Below are positions 11,181 through 23,515 of a stretch of DNA of 64,000 nucleotides, piece by piece; within the stretch, counting starts at the first letter, position 1; each line of letters begins with the position of its first letter. The DNA lies in the NCBI GenBank assembly GCA_003194525.1, contig NBIV01000307.1, forward strand, positions 1 to 64,000, in the 5' to 3' direction. The position numbers and the translations under genes are program-made. The notes beneath the pieces are model-generated. The model did not search any database. It was given only the letters and a program-made list of their open reading frames with translations, and was not told where the DNA came from. Source of the DNA: Gracilariopsis chorda (lineage: Eukaryota; Rhodophyta; Florideophyceae; Gracilariales; Gracilariaceae).

Positions 11181-11215
<35 letters not shown>

Positions 11216-11223
11216 TGCTGCTG
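11181..11223. repeat. (GCT)n microsatellite
   Basis: About fourteen GCT triplets with one GTT interruption. It forms one arm of the inverted triplet tract of the first hairpin repeat; the GCAGCAGCAGCC arm lies at 11152-11163. Confidence 0.9.
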
Positions 11224-11748
11224 AATTTCATGAATAAAAAGAAGGCGTTGCGCCAAGAGAGGTTTTTGAACGCTCGTACGGGGGCTTGCGTGCGTGTTTA
11301 TTAGCGCAACGCCTCCCGTCAGTCAACAATACCCCCCTCATACATATGTAAATCATTATACCAATGAAGGCTGCGGCGCCGACAGTGAATATGGAATAGA
11401 GATGCAGTTGAGCGCTCACGTGTTGGTGATTGGCTGGCACTGCAGTTGTGTATGTAGAGTATAGTAGATTGTAATTGGCTGGCACTACCAAAATAACTGC
11501 AGTTCCAGCCACTGTGCTGCGGTGTGGCTGGCACTGCTGCAGTGCCAGCCACTTAGCAGCAGCAGCCAATTAGCTCTGAGCTTTGCTGCTGCTGCTGCGG
11601 CTGAATTTTTTTAATTAGTGGGGAGGCGTGTAAATGGGATGCGTTGAAGTTGGCGTAAAATGGGATTTTTTCGCGCAACGCCTCCCTTCAATCAATAACA
11701 CCCCCCTCATACATGTGTAAATCATTATAGTACGGGGTGGTGTTGAGA

Positions 11749-11800
11749 CAAGTGGGAAGGGCCTTCGGCCGTGGGAGGCGCTGCGCGCCGCGTTGTTTTT
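11749..11800 (-). mobile_element. Helitron 3'-end-like sequence
   Basis: The minus-strand reading GCGGCGCGCAGCGCC, then CCCACGGCCGAAGGCC, then CACTTG is closely similar to the 3' end of the Helitron at 4686-4735. The terminal CAAG (plus strand 11749-11752) is preceded by A, the expected flank. It sits immediately after the second hairpin repeat. The matching 5' end was not located, so this is either a short non-autonomous element or a broken end. Confidence 0.55.
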
Positions 11801-12247
11801 GTAGCTTTGTGTATTTAGTAGCGTTCGGAGGCTCTCCGAGCACTTTGCTCGCTTGCGCTCGCAATAGCGCTCGTAGAACCACGGGGGGCCGCGGCGCCTA
11901 GAGTATTTGGAGCCGTAGGGGTTTGTGTTTAGGTGCCTAAACTGACTACAGTGCCAGCCAATGATGAGAAAACGCGACACGTTGCTTTCTGTAACTGGTT
12001 GGCAGTGCAGTCATTATGGGAGTGCCAGCCAGTAAGCAGGAAGCTTTGCTTCCGCTGCTGCTGCTGAATATTTTAAATGGTAGGGACACGTTGCGCCAAA
12101 TGGCCGTTTTAAATGGTAGCAGGCGTTGCCCCAACTGGGCGTTTTGCATGGGCAAACGGGGGCGTGCAAGACGATTTTGTGGCGCAACGCCTCCATTCAA
12201 TCAAAAACCATCCCCTCATAGGCGTATAAATACTTATAGTGGAGAGA

Positions 12248-12456
12248 TGTTTGATTATGATTGGTAGTATTGGGTGTCCCCACTTAGTGATGTAAGGTTT
12301 TCTTGTAGTGGTATTGCGACCTAAAGGTGCTATATAAGACTCTGAAGTTGCAGTACCAAGTAAACTCGTCCCGAAGCCTGTCAACTTTCAATCTTTTTTT
12401 TGTTTCTTTCTTGCCCTTTCTTTTCCGTGGAAGCCCAACATCATTTCATATCAACA
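12248..12456 (+). mobile_element. Copia-family LTR, 5'-truncated, with TATA box
   Basis: It is the reverse complement of the TATA-side half of the LTRs at 17718 and 2604. It includes TATATAAG at 12331-12338 and the terminus CAACA at 12452-12456. The U3 half is missing, replaced by the hairpin repeat ending near 12247. It is followed directly by sequence that in other copies lies far into the leader, so the primer-binding site is deleted. Confidence 0.75.
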
Positions 12457-14145
12457 TTTACGTGCCACCTGTCGAATTAAGGGTATCTGGATTGTTTTCA
12501 TGTCAAGTTCGGAGGAGTCATCCAGTGCTATAATGACAGAAGCGTCTGGTTCTAGTGCTACCCAGACCCCCTCCCGTATAGATGCAAAGCGCGAGAAAGC
12601 ATGGGCAATCATCATTTGAGCACTTCGCGGTACCCCACTGCGTGTAGTTTTGGATGTGGATGATGACCCCGGTCGCATGCTTCAGCTACTTGATGTGCGA
12701 TATGCATCAAACAGGACAGTGTCTCGTACAGCAGTGCAAACGCAGCTGTTCAGAATGTCGTATAATGGCCAAAACATGTCCCAGTATGTGGACCAGTTTG
12801 CCTCTCTGTTCTCGCAGCTGGACCGTGTGAGCAAGGATGCCGCTATACCAGAACCCCACAAGGCACCCATGCTTCTAACATTTATTAACCCCAGCTGCTC
12901 ATTGGAGTGAATTGCAGCAGCACTTCGGACCAAGGAGATTTCAGAACTCACAAGCGACTACGTGGCAACAACCCTGATTGATGAATACAATGCCCGCCAA
13001 ATGGGTTCAGTCAGTTCGGGTAGAGGTCGCAGTCTCAAGAAGAACAGGAACAGGGGCGGTGCCCGTATAAGTGGACACAGCAAATCATCACATGGTAACG
13101 AAAATGATGGTAATGCATCAGATTCAACAACAGTTAATGACCCCACTGGTCGTGCATATGCTGCTGGAAGCAAAAACGGGTACCGTTGCACCTTCTGTGA
13201 GCGCGATGGGCACACTCAAGTACGCTGTAACATGAATCCAGATAACTCTGACAACCACTTGCCACAAGCAATCTTGGATCAACTGAAGCTCAACTCAGTC
13301 GAAAAGCCCAAATGCTCCAGAAAGTCATCACGGAAGGCGTCCAAGGTTGAGATTGCTTAGGTTGTAAGTGAGAAGTCATCAGTGGTATCGCCGGTTATTG
13401 ATTGCATCGACACATTTGCAGACAGTGGTGCTACCTCTCATTTCTTCTGTTCTGTATCTGATTTTGTTCTAAACACACTGATTGACATACCACATAAGGC
13501 AATTGAACTAGCTGACAACACCACTGTCACTGTCCACCAACAAAGAGATGTCATACTACCCTTGTTTGATGTGAACCTCAGGTTGTCTGAACTACTGCTC
13601 GTTTCGAATCTTTGATATAACTTAGTGTCTGTGGGTTGTTAAGCTGACAAAGGAACCCAATCACTGTTCTGTGATAAGAAGGTACGCCTACCACATGAAG
13701 ATGGGTTTGAGGTTGGACATGGGTGTCGTTATCATCGCTCCGGTTTGTACATCTTGCCCAACCCAATCGCCCATACGGACATATCCAAGATGTTTTCTGC
13801 AACGGACGACCGCACAAGCTAATTATGGCATCGCTGACTGGCACATATGAATGAGCATGACCTACAACACCTTCACGACCATGTCGAAGGAGTCCCAAAG
13901 TTCAAGTGCATGGAGGAGGTATGTTGGTCATGTCGCCTTAGCAAGGCACATAAGCTGCCATTTCTGGGCAAGTTTAAACGAGGCAAGAACGTTGGGGACA
14001 TTGTGCACTCAGACATTATGGGTCCCTTACTGCCATCATTCCGAGACTAGTTCTGCTATGCGTCTGAATTTGTAGATGATCACTCGCAATAGGCAGTACT
14101 TGGGTTCATGATAAAAAAGTGTGAGATGATTGAAGTGTTCCTGGG
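12457..14145 (+). pseudogene. Ty1/copia gag-pro-integrase, plus-strand copy
   Basis: Gag reads from about 12530 (EASGSSATQTPSRIDAK) to 13357, with zinc knuckle CTFCERDGHTQVRC near 13190-13233. An in-frame TAG at 13358-13360 follows GAG ATT GCT. The protease-like segment 13382-13615 carries DSGATSHFFC. The integrase HHCC zinc region lies at 13847-13950 (NEHDLQHLHDH...CWSC). The frame is broken by further stops (for example TGA near 12618, TAG near 14048). It stops inside integrase, where the opposite-strand copy begins. It matches the minus-strand copy 15282-16960 almost base for base. Confidence 0.85.
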
Positions 14146-14149
14146 TGTT

Positions 14150-16950
14150 TTAGAGGTCAACGGAGTCGTCTGCATCACGTTTCACCTTTAGTATGACATG
14201 CGTTGGTAGGGGCTGGGACTTTGTTGAGTCATCCACAACCCATGTAGCCTTGTCTTCTAAAGATGTGAACTCGCCATCGATAGCATGCAGCCATTTCTCT
14301 CTTTCAGTTGGGGTTGCAGACAGTGCTTCTTTGAGTGAGGGATCATCACTCGTGGTAACCTCAACCTCAGATCTGGCTGTGCCGGCCATATGCCACCAGC
14401 GTTGTGGGGCACGCCTGGGGCGACGAGGATAGCGTGACTGCGACTCAGCGTCATCATTTACTTGTTCAATGTCACCTTCGTGGCCATTTGACCCCTCTTC
14501 ATCACTAGAACTGTGCTCGGCATCTTCAATTTTTGATGTTGCATGGTCAACCATCATTTCTGTAGCTGCCTCAGGGTGGTCTATGGTACCATTTTCTGAG
14601 GTTGACATGACGTCCTCAACATCGTCAACAGAGAACTCATCCGAGCTGATGGCATCCATATCATCTCTCAGAACTATAAGTATAGTCTGATGTACTCTCG
14701 TCATCTATATAGTTGCTAAGATATGGTGCAACAGGGAACCTAGACTCATCAAAGGTGACATGATGTGACCTTACTACTCGAGGAATATCCCCGTCATCAC
14801 TAACTAGGACCTCGTAAACACCATGCTCAAGACTCTGCAAGTACACTCCCACAAGTGCACGAGACCCGAACTTGGTGCCCGGATTCATTTTTAATACGTA
14901 TGCAGCACATCCAAATACTCTGACTACGTCAAAGAAGGCCTAGTCTCAGTCAGTAGGACATACGGAGTCACGCCAGTCGTGGAGTGCGGCACTCTATTGC
15001 GAACATAAATCACATGTTTTAGTGCGTACGACCACAAACATTCTGGAAGACTGGCTTGACTGAGCAAAGCTCCGGCAGCTTCAACCATAGTGCGATTGAT
15101 GCGCTCTGCAATAGCATTATGTTGTGGGGTATACGGTGGAGAAAACGATACCTCCTGGAGACCATTCTTGGGATTCTTTTGCAAGGCAATGAACTCTTCT
15201 GCGTTGTCAGAGTGCAGTTTTCGAATAAGCACATGCTCTCCTCCAAGATGTTTGAGCTTTTACCTCTCACCCAGGAACACTTCACTGATCTCATACCTTT
15301 GCATCATGAACCCAAGTACTGCGTATCGCGAAGGATCATCTACAAATCCAGACGCATAGCGTAATCGGTATGGGAATGATGGAACTATCGGACGCATAAT
15401 ATCAGAGTGCACAATGTCCCCAACTTGCTTGGCTCGTTTAAACTTGCCCAGAAATGGCAGCTTATGTGCCTTGCTAAGGCGACATGACCAACATACCTCC
15501 TCCATGCACTTGAACTTTGGGACTCCTTCGAAATGGTCGTGAAGGTGTTGTAGGTCATGCTCATTCATATGTGCCAGTCAGCGATGCCATAATTAGCTTG
15601 TGCGGTCGTCCGTTGCAGAAAACATCTTGGATATGTCCGTATGGGCGATTGGGTTGGGCAAGATGTACAAACCGGAGCGATGATAACGACACCCATGTCC
15701 AACCTCAAACCCATCTTCATGTGGTAGGCGTACCTTCTTATCACAGAACAGTGATTGGGTTCCTTTGTCAGTTAAACAACCCACAGACACTAAGTTATAT
15801 CAAAGATTCGAAACGAGCAGTAGTTCAGACAACCTGAGGCTCACACCAAAGAAGGGTAGTATGACATCTCCTTGTTGGGTGGCAGTGACAGTGTTGTTGT
15901 CAGCTAGTTCAATTGTCTTATGTGGTATGTCAATTAGTGTGTTTGGAACAAAGTCAGATACAGAACAGAAAAAATGAGAGGTAGCACCACTGTCTGCAAA
16001 TGTGTCGATGCAATCAATAACCGGCGATACCACTGATGACTTCTCACTTGCAACCTAAGCAATCTCAACCTTGGACGCCTTCCGTGATGACTTTCTGGAG
16101 CATTTGGGCTTTTCGACTGAGTTGAGCTTCAGTTGATCCAAGATTGCTTGTGGCAAGTGGTTGTCAGAGTTATCTGGATTCATGTTACAGCGTTCTTGAG
16201 TGTGCCCATCTCGCTCACAGAAGGTGCAATGGTACCCGTTTTTGCTTCCAGCAGCATATGCATGACCAGTGCGGTCATTAACTGTTGTTGAATCTGATGC
16301 ATTACCATCATTTTCGTTACCATTTGATGATTTGCTGTGTCCAATTATATGGGCACCACCCCTGTTCCTGTTCTTCTTGGGACTGCGACCTCTACCCGAA
16401 CTGACTGAACCCATTTGGCGGGCATTGTATTCATCAATCAGGGTTGCCGCCACGTAGTCCAATGTGAGTTCTGAAATCTTCTTGGTCTTAAGTGCTGCTG
16501 CAGTTGACTCCAATGAGCAGCTGGGGTCAATAGATGCCACAGGCATGGATGCCGTGTGAGATTCAGGTATAGCGGCATCCATCCCCATGAGATCTAGCTG
16601 CGAGAACAGAAAGGCAAACTGGTCCACATACTCGGACATTTTTTGGCCGTTATAGGACATTCTGAACAGCTGCGTTTGCAGTGCTATACGAGACACTGTC
16701 CTGTTCGATGCATATCGTGCATCAGGTAGCTGAAGCATGCGACCGGGGCCATCATCCATATCCATAAATACACGCAGTGGGGCATCACCAAGTGCACAAA
16801 TGATGATTTCACATGCCTTTTCGAGCTTCGCAGCTATACGGCAGGGGGTCTGGGTAGCAATAGAACCAGACGCTTGTGTCATTATAGCACTGGATGAATC
16901 CTCCGAAATTGACGTGACAACATTCCAGACACCGTTAATTCGATAAGCGG
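14150..16950 (-). pseudogene. Ty1/copia gag-pro-integrase-RT start, minus copy
   Basis: The Gag frame is 16882-16055 with capsid core QLFRMSYNGQKMSEYVD and knuckle CTFCERDGHTQERC. Protease 16033-15800 carries DSGATSHFF. Integrase has the HHCC domain at 15568-15450, then GDIVHSDIM, the SDNAEEF aspartate and PPYTPQHNAIAERIN. The frame from 14704 is an acidic linker followed by the RT entry (PSLKEALSATPTEREKW...VILKVKRDADD). RT core, RNase H and 3' LTR are absent because the copy ends at the inversion point. A TAG separates Gag from protease at the same codon as in the plus copy, and integrase is frameshifted, so it is dead. Confidence 0.85.
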
Positions 16951-17701
16951 CACGTAGAAAGTGTCGCCATAGGGTTTAATCTTCGCCCCCGCTTACCGTG
17001 GAAGCGCGGGATTTTCACACCAGAAGTCCTTTCTGACTCAACCTCGGAGTCTGACATGGTTCCAGAAGAAGTTCAGTAACCAAAATAGAAACAAATAATG
17101 CACGAAAATGAAGCAGAGTGAGGGACTAAATGCTTAGAATCGCTATCAAAATATACAAAAGGCCGTTTGAGAGGTGCAGCTTTGGACTAATAGTGGATGT
17201 CACACTATGAGGGTGATACTGGATTGGAGTATTCTCAACCCTCAACAGCGAGGGCGCCAGAGGAAACCGTGTAAACAAGTCTCAACGCTTGTCCAGAGGC
17301 GTCTGGTACGCGAACCACGGCGGAGTTCAGGTCCTCGACGCCCGGAGTATACTCACAAGTGGCTCTGAAGGGCACTCGGAAACGAAAATAAAAGATGAAA
17401 ATTCGTAAAAGCGGGCGCACTGACAGGAGAAACTACCTCCGCTACCCTAAAAGTTGAACCCCTGGACCCTTATGGCTCTCTCCAGGTGCGAGATGCAATT
17501 TTCCTCGACCTGCCCTACTCTGCGCACTTCAAGAGCAGGGTGCTCAATCCGTACGAGAACGTCCCAGGTAGGTTACTAACAAGCGCGATATGTTTTCACC
17601 AGTTGACCCCTGCTGGTCTCTTGCAGGATATCAGCTGGATATTACGCGCGCACGCAAAAATAAAAGAAGTTGAAATGGAAAGAATTCTGCAAGTACCGAC
17701 G
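16951..17701 (-). other. Copia untranslated leader
   Basis: This is about 750 bp between the gag start and the primer-binding site, collinear with 1064-2589 (minus the solo LTR) and partly with 23516-25028. No protein is recognised in it. ACCAG...CTGGT near 17598-17615 is a small inverted repeat. The length and conservation suggest a packaging or translation-control leader, which is inference. Confidence 0.6.
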
Positions 17702-17717
17702 CTGTCGGCCCATAACC
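17702..17717 (-). promoter_or_regulatory. Copia primer-binding site, half-tRNA iMet type
   Basis: The minus-strand sequence GGTTATGGGCCGACAG follows the LTR end CAACA without a gap. It differs by a few bases from the anticodon-arm complement of initiator tRNA-Met seen intact at 2590-2602. Confidence 0.7.
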
Positions 17718-18516
17718 TGTTGATATGAAATGATGTTGATAGATGATGTTGGACTTCAACGGAAATGAATAGAAAAGAAAGAAAGAAAATAAAGAGTTTA
17801 CTGGGTACTGCGACTTTAGAGACTTATATAGCACCTTTACTTCGCACTACCACTACAATAAAACCCTACACCACTAAGTGGGGACACCCAATACTACCAA
17901 TCACAATCAAACAAAACACAATAAGGGTTGCACCCACTGATTACAGCTTAGTAAAACCATGCATAACAACATAACAACACATTACAACAATGCACACCAA
18001 GTGAACCAAGCAGCCAACAACGCACAATAAGTGAACTGAACATGCCAAAATTGTGCCAGCATGTGACAACGGTGTGTAAATACTTACTTGCATCATCATG
18101 ACTATGACAAAGCACAAATTCACACGCCACCGCATCCAGGTACATACCTTAGGTGTGTTGCGTGCATGGCACGTGCTTAATTGCACAACTGCACCTATGC
18201 AAGACCCGCATGTACCTGTAAACCAGATGTAGCCACACATATTCTTAAGTACCATGCCCATTCACGTTATGCCAAGTGGCGAGTACCATGCCTATGACTC
18301 ACAGGATGCACAACACTTGTAACCATTACATTGCATCTGAGTATATGCAGTAGCCAATTATGTGCCTGTTTCACGTTGGGTTTGAGAACACACACATATG
18401 CGCTTTTGCAAAGCGGCTCTTACAAACAGCTTTCCGTTGTATGAAACTTTGTTTCCAGGTGCTGCACCATCATGTCCCAGGACTACCAGGCACTCGACCA
18501 TAGGCTAATATCAACA
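17718..18516 (-). mobile_element. Copia-family 5' LTR (799 bp)
   Basis: It begins TGTTG at 18516 and ends CAACA at 17718 on the minus strand, so both family termini are intact. A TTATATAG box lies near 17824-17831 and would start transcription towards gag. This is the best-preserved full LTR of the family in the window and the reference for the other copies. Confidence 0.85.
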
Positions 18517-19369
18517 GCTCTGAAGCAGACTCGGAAAACAAAATAAATTCGTAATGTTAGAATTTGAAGCGGAAGTGAAAGAAATTTAGGAGGATGCAAG
18601 GGACGTTCGCCATCTCTGACCCATATTTACTTCGGAGGTTTGTCAATCACAACTTTTATAGAACTTCTATCTGCCTCCAATTTCTGACTCCAACTCAGAG
18701 TAAATCTAGTCTGCAGAGCAGAGACACTCAAGTTGACCAATCATCGTGTAACATAACAGAGTCCTGTAAACACAAACTCACAACAACTTAAAAAAGCCAT
18801 GCACAGCAATGTGCCAGCGTAGCACAACAAGGTCCCATCGTAGCGCAACAATTTATGTGCCTACACACCATAGTGACAAAGCACCAATTCACATGTCAAC
18901 ACATGCCAACACATCCCAATTCATCCATGCACGTCACCGTAAGTCACACAACGACATGTGTGTCATAACCAACCAGCTCACTTCAGCACATTAATTCACT
19001 CGTCTCCAATAACATCATATACCTGTAAACTTCATGACAGATATATTACTCTGCAACAAAGTAACATTGCTGTACCACTTATGCCTTGTGTCCATCTACC
19101 GTACCTGGGTGTCCTGTACACTGTGCTCAATGTACTAACTGCAGACATGTATGTGCCACCCTGTTTCACTCACGCACAGTGGGTTTCGGTGACACCAAAA
19201 CACAGCATCCAAATAACACTGATAAAGGACATTGAAAACAATATCACAGAGTGACTTCCAACACTCTCCCTCTATCACTGACTTAAATCTTTACAACCTA
19301 CACTCTTTTTTTTTACTTCTTTCATCTTCTTTTTATTTCTAGGAAAGCGCAGTTTTATTATCATCATCA
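18517..19369. other. No gene; diverged copia LTR-like sequence
   Basis: From about 18780 to 19260 words such as AATGTGCCAGCGTAGCACAACA and CAACACATGCCAACACATC resemble the U3 of the copia LTR, more diverged than the other copies and closest to the solo LTR at 1690-2468. No termini or target duplication could be placed. The flanks 18517-18779 and 19261-19369 hold nothing recognised. Confidence 0.45.
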
Positions 19370-20890
19370 TTAAAGGTCCAATGCACTTTCTCCATCCATA
19401 TAGTTTGTGAGATATGGTACCTCTAGTAACGTAGTCGCATCAAAAGTGACATGCTGGGACCTTACTATACGACGAATTTCAGAGTCATCAGCGATCAAAA
19501 CCTCCTGAACACCATGCTCTGGAGTCTGCAAGTACACTCCTTCAGATGGACCAGACTCGAACTTGGTGTAGAAGTCTATTTTCAAAACATATGCTGCGCA
19601 TCTGAACACTTTAATATACTTCAACGACCGCTTATCACGCATCAGTAACAGGTATAGAGTCAATCCGGTGGTGTTGTGAGCAGTTCTTAAGCGAACACAT
19701 ATAACATATTTCAATGCATACGGCCATTGACATTCTGGCAAGTGGTCGTGAATCAGCAAAAGTCGAGCAGCTTTTTCCGAAGTGCGATTGATGTGCTCCA
19801 AAATGGCATTATGTTACGGGGTGTAGGGAGGTCAAAACGATGTCCTTTGCATAAAGTTAGGAGGGTTTTCTTGTAGCGCAATGTGATCGTCCATATTCTC
19901 CGAGTGAAAATTCTGAACCAGCACGTGCGCCCTTTCAAGGTGCTGGAGGTTGTGTCTCATGCAGAAGAACACTTCACCGATATCAAACCTATGCCACATG
20001 AAGCCTAGCAGGGCATAACAAGACCGTTCATCGATAAACGCTGACGCATATTGAAAAAGATGTGAAAAAGATGGCAGGAAAGGACCAATATTGTCCAACT
20101 GCACATTATCATATATTTGCGTTTGAACTTTCCCAAAAACGGAAATCTATGCGCCTGGCCCAGTCTACATGGCCAACATCCCTCGTTCATCTGCCTTAGC
20201 ATTGGTAATCCATCAATTTTCTCAGGTACCTTTTCAAGGTCTCGTGGGTTCATTTGTGCAGGTCAGTGGTACCACAGCTTTGTGAAATCTATATCGTAAG
20301 CAGATCAGAGCCTTTTGTGGTCGGTATGCTCGATTGGACCCCGTAGTGTTTACAACCTAGAGCGCACGTCCTGCTGAGCACATCCAGTATCAAAGCCGTC
20401 TTTGCGTGTAAGGCAAACCTCAATGGCACCCAACTTCGATTGAATGCCTTACTCGGCTGTACGAACAACAGAGACCAAGTTGTATCCAAGATTTGGGACG
20501 AGTAGTACATCGGTCAATCGAAGGTTAGCCTCAACGAATGGCATTACAACATCACCTTGTTGTATGACGGTGAACATGGTGTCATTAGCAAGCTCAATAG
20601 ACCTCGAAGATATATCAACCATTGTTTTGGGTACAATCGTGAATACAGAACAAAAGAAAGCGGGCGTGGCATCGCTGTCCACATAGGTATTCATGCCAAT
20701 AAACGCAACTTCGAGCAATGTTGACGTCTCGATACCCATTCCGGCTATCTCAATATTGGATCCTCTTCTTGAGGACGTCCCAGCCTGCTTAAAATTATCT
20801 TTAGAACTAGCTTTGAATTATTCCAACATGAGTTTCGGTAAATGATTGTCCGGATTGTCGGGATTCAAATTGCATTGGTCCTGTGTATTG
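19370..20890 (-). pseudogene. Diverged Ty1/copia integrase-protease remnant
   Basis: Going along the minus strand: a zinc-knuckle tail (DQCNLNPDNPDNHLP) near 20890-20825, protease-like 20739-20449 with DSDATPAFFCSVF, the integrase HHCC region (CWPCRLGQAHRFPFLGKFKR) near 20190-20120, and the integrase core to its C-terminus at 19801-19370 (SGPSEGVYLQTPEHGVQEVL). Many frameshifts are present. The codons joining Gag and protease are open here (GCC GGA), unlike the two copies near 14 kb that carry TAG. It is cut on the right by an LTR fragment. Confidence 0.75.
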
Positions 20891-21379
20891 CCGTGATAAA
20901 GCACGGTAGGTGAAAGAATCATGCCAACAATTTGCCACCATGTCACAGCCCTGTATAATGACTTACTTTGGTCATCATGATCATGAAAATGCACACACTC
21001 ACATGACAACGCATCCATATCGATACCCTAAGTCCTTTGGGTCCATTGCACATGCTGCCACACACAGTAACACGTCTCCAACAACGTGATGTACCTGTAA
21101 ACCGGATGTAACCATATAGAATCCCAAGTACGTTGTCCATACATGCTATGCGAAGTAGTCCATGCTGTACCAACGACCCATACACTTCATACTACTTGTA
21201 AGCCATGTATTGCATAATGGGAAATGTAGTAGCCAATCAAAAGCCCGGTTTTCGTATGGTTCGAGAACACGCGCATATGCGCTTTTGCAAAGGAGGTGCT
21301 TAAAAGTGCCTATAGTTATATGCAACTTTCTTTCGAAGTAGTTTACCATGATCTCTTATGGCTACCACGCAATAGAACA
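20891..21379 (-). mobile_element. Copia-family LTR fragment
   Basis: It matches the U3 part of the first LTR (1-481) over its length, including GCGCATATGCGC near 21271-21282. On the minus strand it starts TGTTC at 21379. The TATA-side half is missing; similarity stops near 20891, where copia coding sequence begins. It separates two different copia remnants. Confidence 0.65.
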
Positions 21380-21383
21380 TCTG

Positions 21384-23515
21384 TCACAATGAACACTTCT
21401 CCTCGAGTTCCTGGCTAAATCCGTATCGTTTTATCATTATTGCTCCTGTTCTATGGAGTGAGTGGCTTAGGGAGTGTGTCCATATCATTTTCTTCACTTG
21501 TAACTTCTTTGGGGTGGGGTGCTTCTCCTGATGTATGATTGCTAGGAACACCCCTAGCTCCACAGACATTACGAGTGGGGAGCTTATCGGAAATCCAGCC
21601 ATAGTTCTTCAACCCAAACCTACTAAATTCAATGCCTGAGGCACTTTCGTCATCCATATTGTTTTCGAGGTATGGTGAACAAGGGAATGTGTATTCATCA
21701 AGAGTGACATGCCAAGACAACATAATTCCAAGAACTACACAGGCTTCAGTGACCAGAACTTCATAAATACCATGCACCAGAGCCCGCAATTACACTACTT
21801 GAATTGCATGAGACTCGAACGCGGTGTCTTGGTTTATTTCAATACATATCTTGCGCATCCAAATACTTTAGCATACTTCCACTACTGCTTATTTACAGTC
21901 ATTGACAGGTATAGAGTCAACCCGGTGGTGGAGTGTCGAACTATATCACAAATATAATCAAACTATTTTAATACATACAGCCATAGAGATATTGGCATGT
22001 TGGCCTGAGCCAGTAGATCAAGAAAAGCGTCTCTCATCGTGTTATTGGTGGGCTCTGCAATCGCGTTATGTCCTGGGATGCAGTAAGGAAACAGAACATT
22101 ATCTTTAGACCATTTGTGGTTAGTTTTTGAAGAGAAATGTTCAGCTCTGCAATGTTTCTATGAAAATTCTTAGCATGCTCTCCTACAAATCTTTGCTGAA
22201 GCGCATGTGCTCTGTCAAACTGCGGGAGATTTTGCGCTAGCCCAAAAAACACTGCAGTAAATCCAGACTTATGGCCCACGAATTTCTTATGCTCAACTGA
22301 ACTTGGCAGAGTGTATAAACAGGGATATATGTCTCTTTGACCACATCGAATCTCTAACCCATATTTGTGTACACCGCGAACCTCACTCGCACAGGAAAAG
22401 GACAAAATGACTTTTTTGGCGGGAAAGCCTAGGGACACCAAGTTGTACCCAAGATGCTGGACTGGAAGTACCTTTATCAACCTTCGGTTAGCACCTGGTA
22501 AAGGGCGTTTTACATCTTCTTTTTCTTCAGCGTAGACCGTGTTGTTGTTAGCGACCTTATTTTTTCTTTGCTTTATGTCCAGCAATTGTTTTCGGGACAG
22601 ATGCAGAACCACAACTGAAGACGTGGGATAGGGAATGGCGTGCTGTGTAGGCTTCTTTGATATTTCACGCAGAAGAGAGCACTGCAGACTTCGCAGAAGA
22701 CATTACAGCGATTTCAATCTTAGGTTGCTTTGGTGATGACCTCCCAGAGTGCTTGGAAGTGTCACTGGAACTAGTTTTTAGTTGTTTGAAGATACCTCAA
22801 AGCAGATGATTGTTTGGATGGTAAGGATTCGTACGACATCGGTCCTGCGTGTGATAAACTCTGTCACAAACGCTGCAATGATAAGTTTTTGGTTCCGAAG
22901 GCATATTTGAGGCCGGGCGACTTGTTTTTTGATGTGGAATCTGATTTACCTCCATCAATTATGTACCCATTTGAGGATATGGGGTTTCCACTTGAAGGGC
23001 TACTGCCCTCGCTTCTGCTCCTTATAAAGAGCATTGTATTAGTCTATTAGGCTATTCGTGACGTATTCCCAAGTACGTTTTGAGATATTCGATGTTTGAA
23101 GTGCCGTATTCATTGACGTCACTGATCAGATGGGGTCAATAGAGGCTACCAGCATTGGTTCTTTGGTAGATATGGAAATAGCAGCATCCTTTACCATTTG
23201 ATCTAGTTGCGAGAATAGGGACATAAACTGATCGACATAGTCCCACATATTCTGGCCATTACACGACCATCGAAATAGCTGTGTCTGTACAGCAATACGT
23301 GACACTGACCTGTTAGACGTATAGCTTATATAAAGAAGTTGAAGCATACGCCCAGGGTCTTCATCGACGTATATAACAACACGAAAAGAGGCATCTGGAA
23401 GTGGGCATATCAAAATCGCACATGCCGTTTTTCGTTTCCTACGTACACCGGAGGTGGTCTGTGGGGGGCTCAAACCCGATGACTGGGTCATGGTAGCAAT
23501 GGATGACCCCTCCGA
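21384..23515 (-). pseudogene. Diverged Ty1/copia gag-integrase remnant
   Basis: Gag core lies at 23491-23126 (GRMLQLLYISYTSNRSVSRIAVQTQLFRWSCNGQNMWDYVDQF read in pieces). A zinc-knuckle region sits near 22860-22800 and a protease-like stretch near 22690-22540. The integrase lead-in is at 22400-22130, and the integrase C-terminal block at 21789-21640 (HGIYEVLV...DESAS). Frames are heavily broken and RT is absent. It is more diverged than the copies at 12-17 kb, so it is an older insertion of the same family. Confidence 0.7.

Larger units (their letters stand above)
11100..12247. repeat. Three copies of a CTG-hairpin/CGCAACGCC repeat
   Basis: Three related units end in nearly the same 45-bp tail: CGCAACGCCTCC, then TCAATCAA-like sequence, CCCCTCATA and TAAATCATTATA. 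The tails are at about 11306-11359, 11677-11729 and 12181-12238. Each unit also has a GCAGCAGCAGCC...GCTGCTGCTG inverted triplet tract and, in two of them, GCGTTGCGCC forming a stem with the GGCGCAACGC of the tail. One unit contains the perfect hairpin TGGCTGGCACTG/CAGTGCCAGCCA (11527-11553). They look like a non-coding, MITE-like hairpin family. No coding or TIR/TSD proof was found. Confidence 0.6.

Noticed and set aside
13340..13380. TAG between copia Gag and protease as programmed readthrough
   Set aside because: The TAG is shared only by the two inverted arms; the older copies at 20.7 kb and 22.7 kb have sense codons at the same place (GGA, GTA). A mutation inherited by both arms explains it better.
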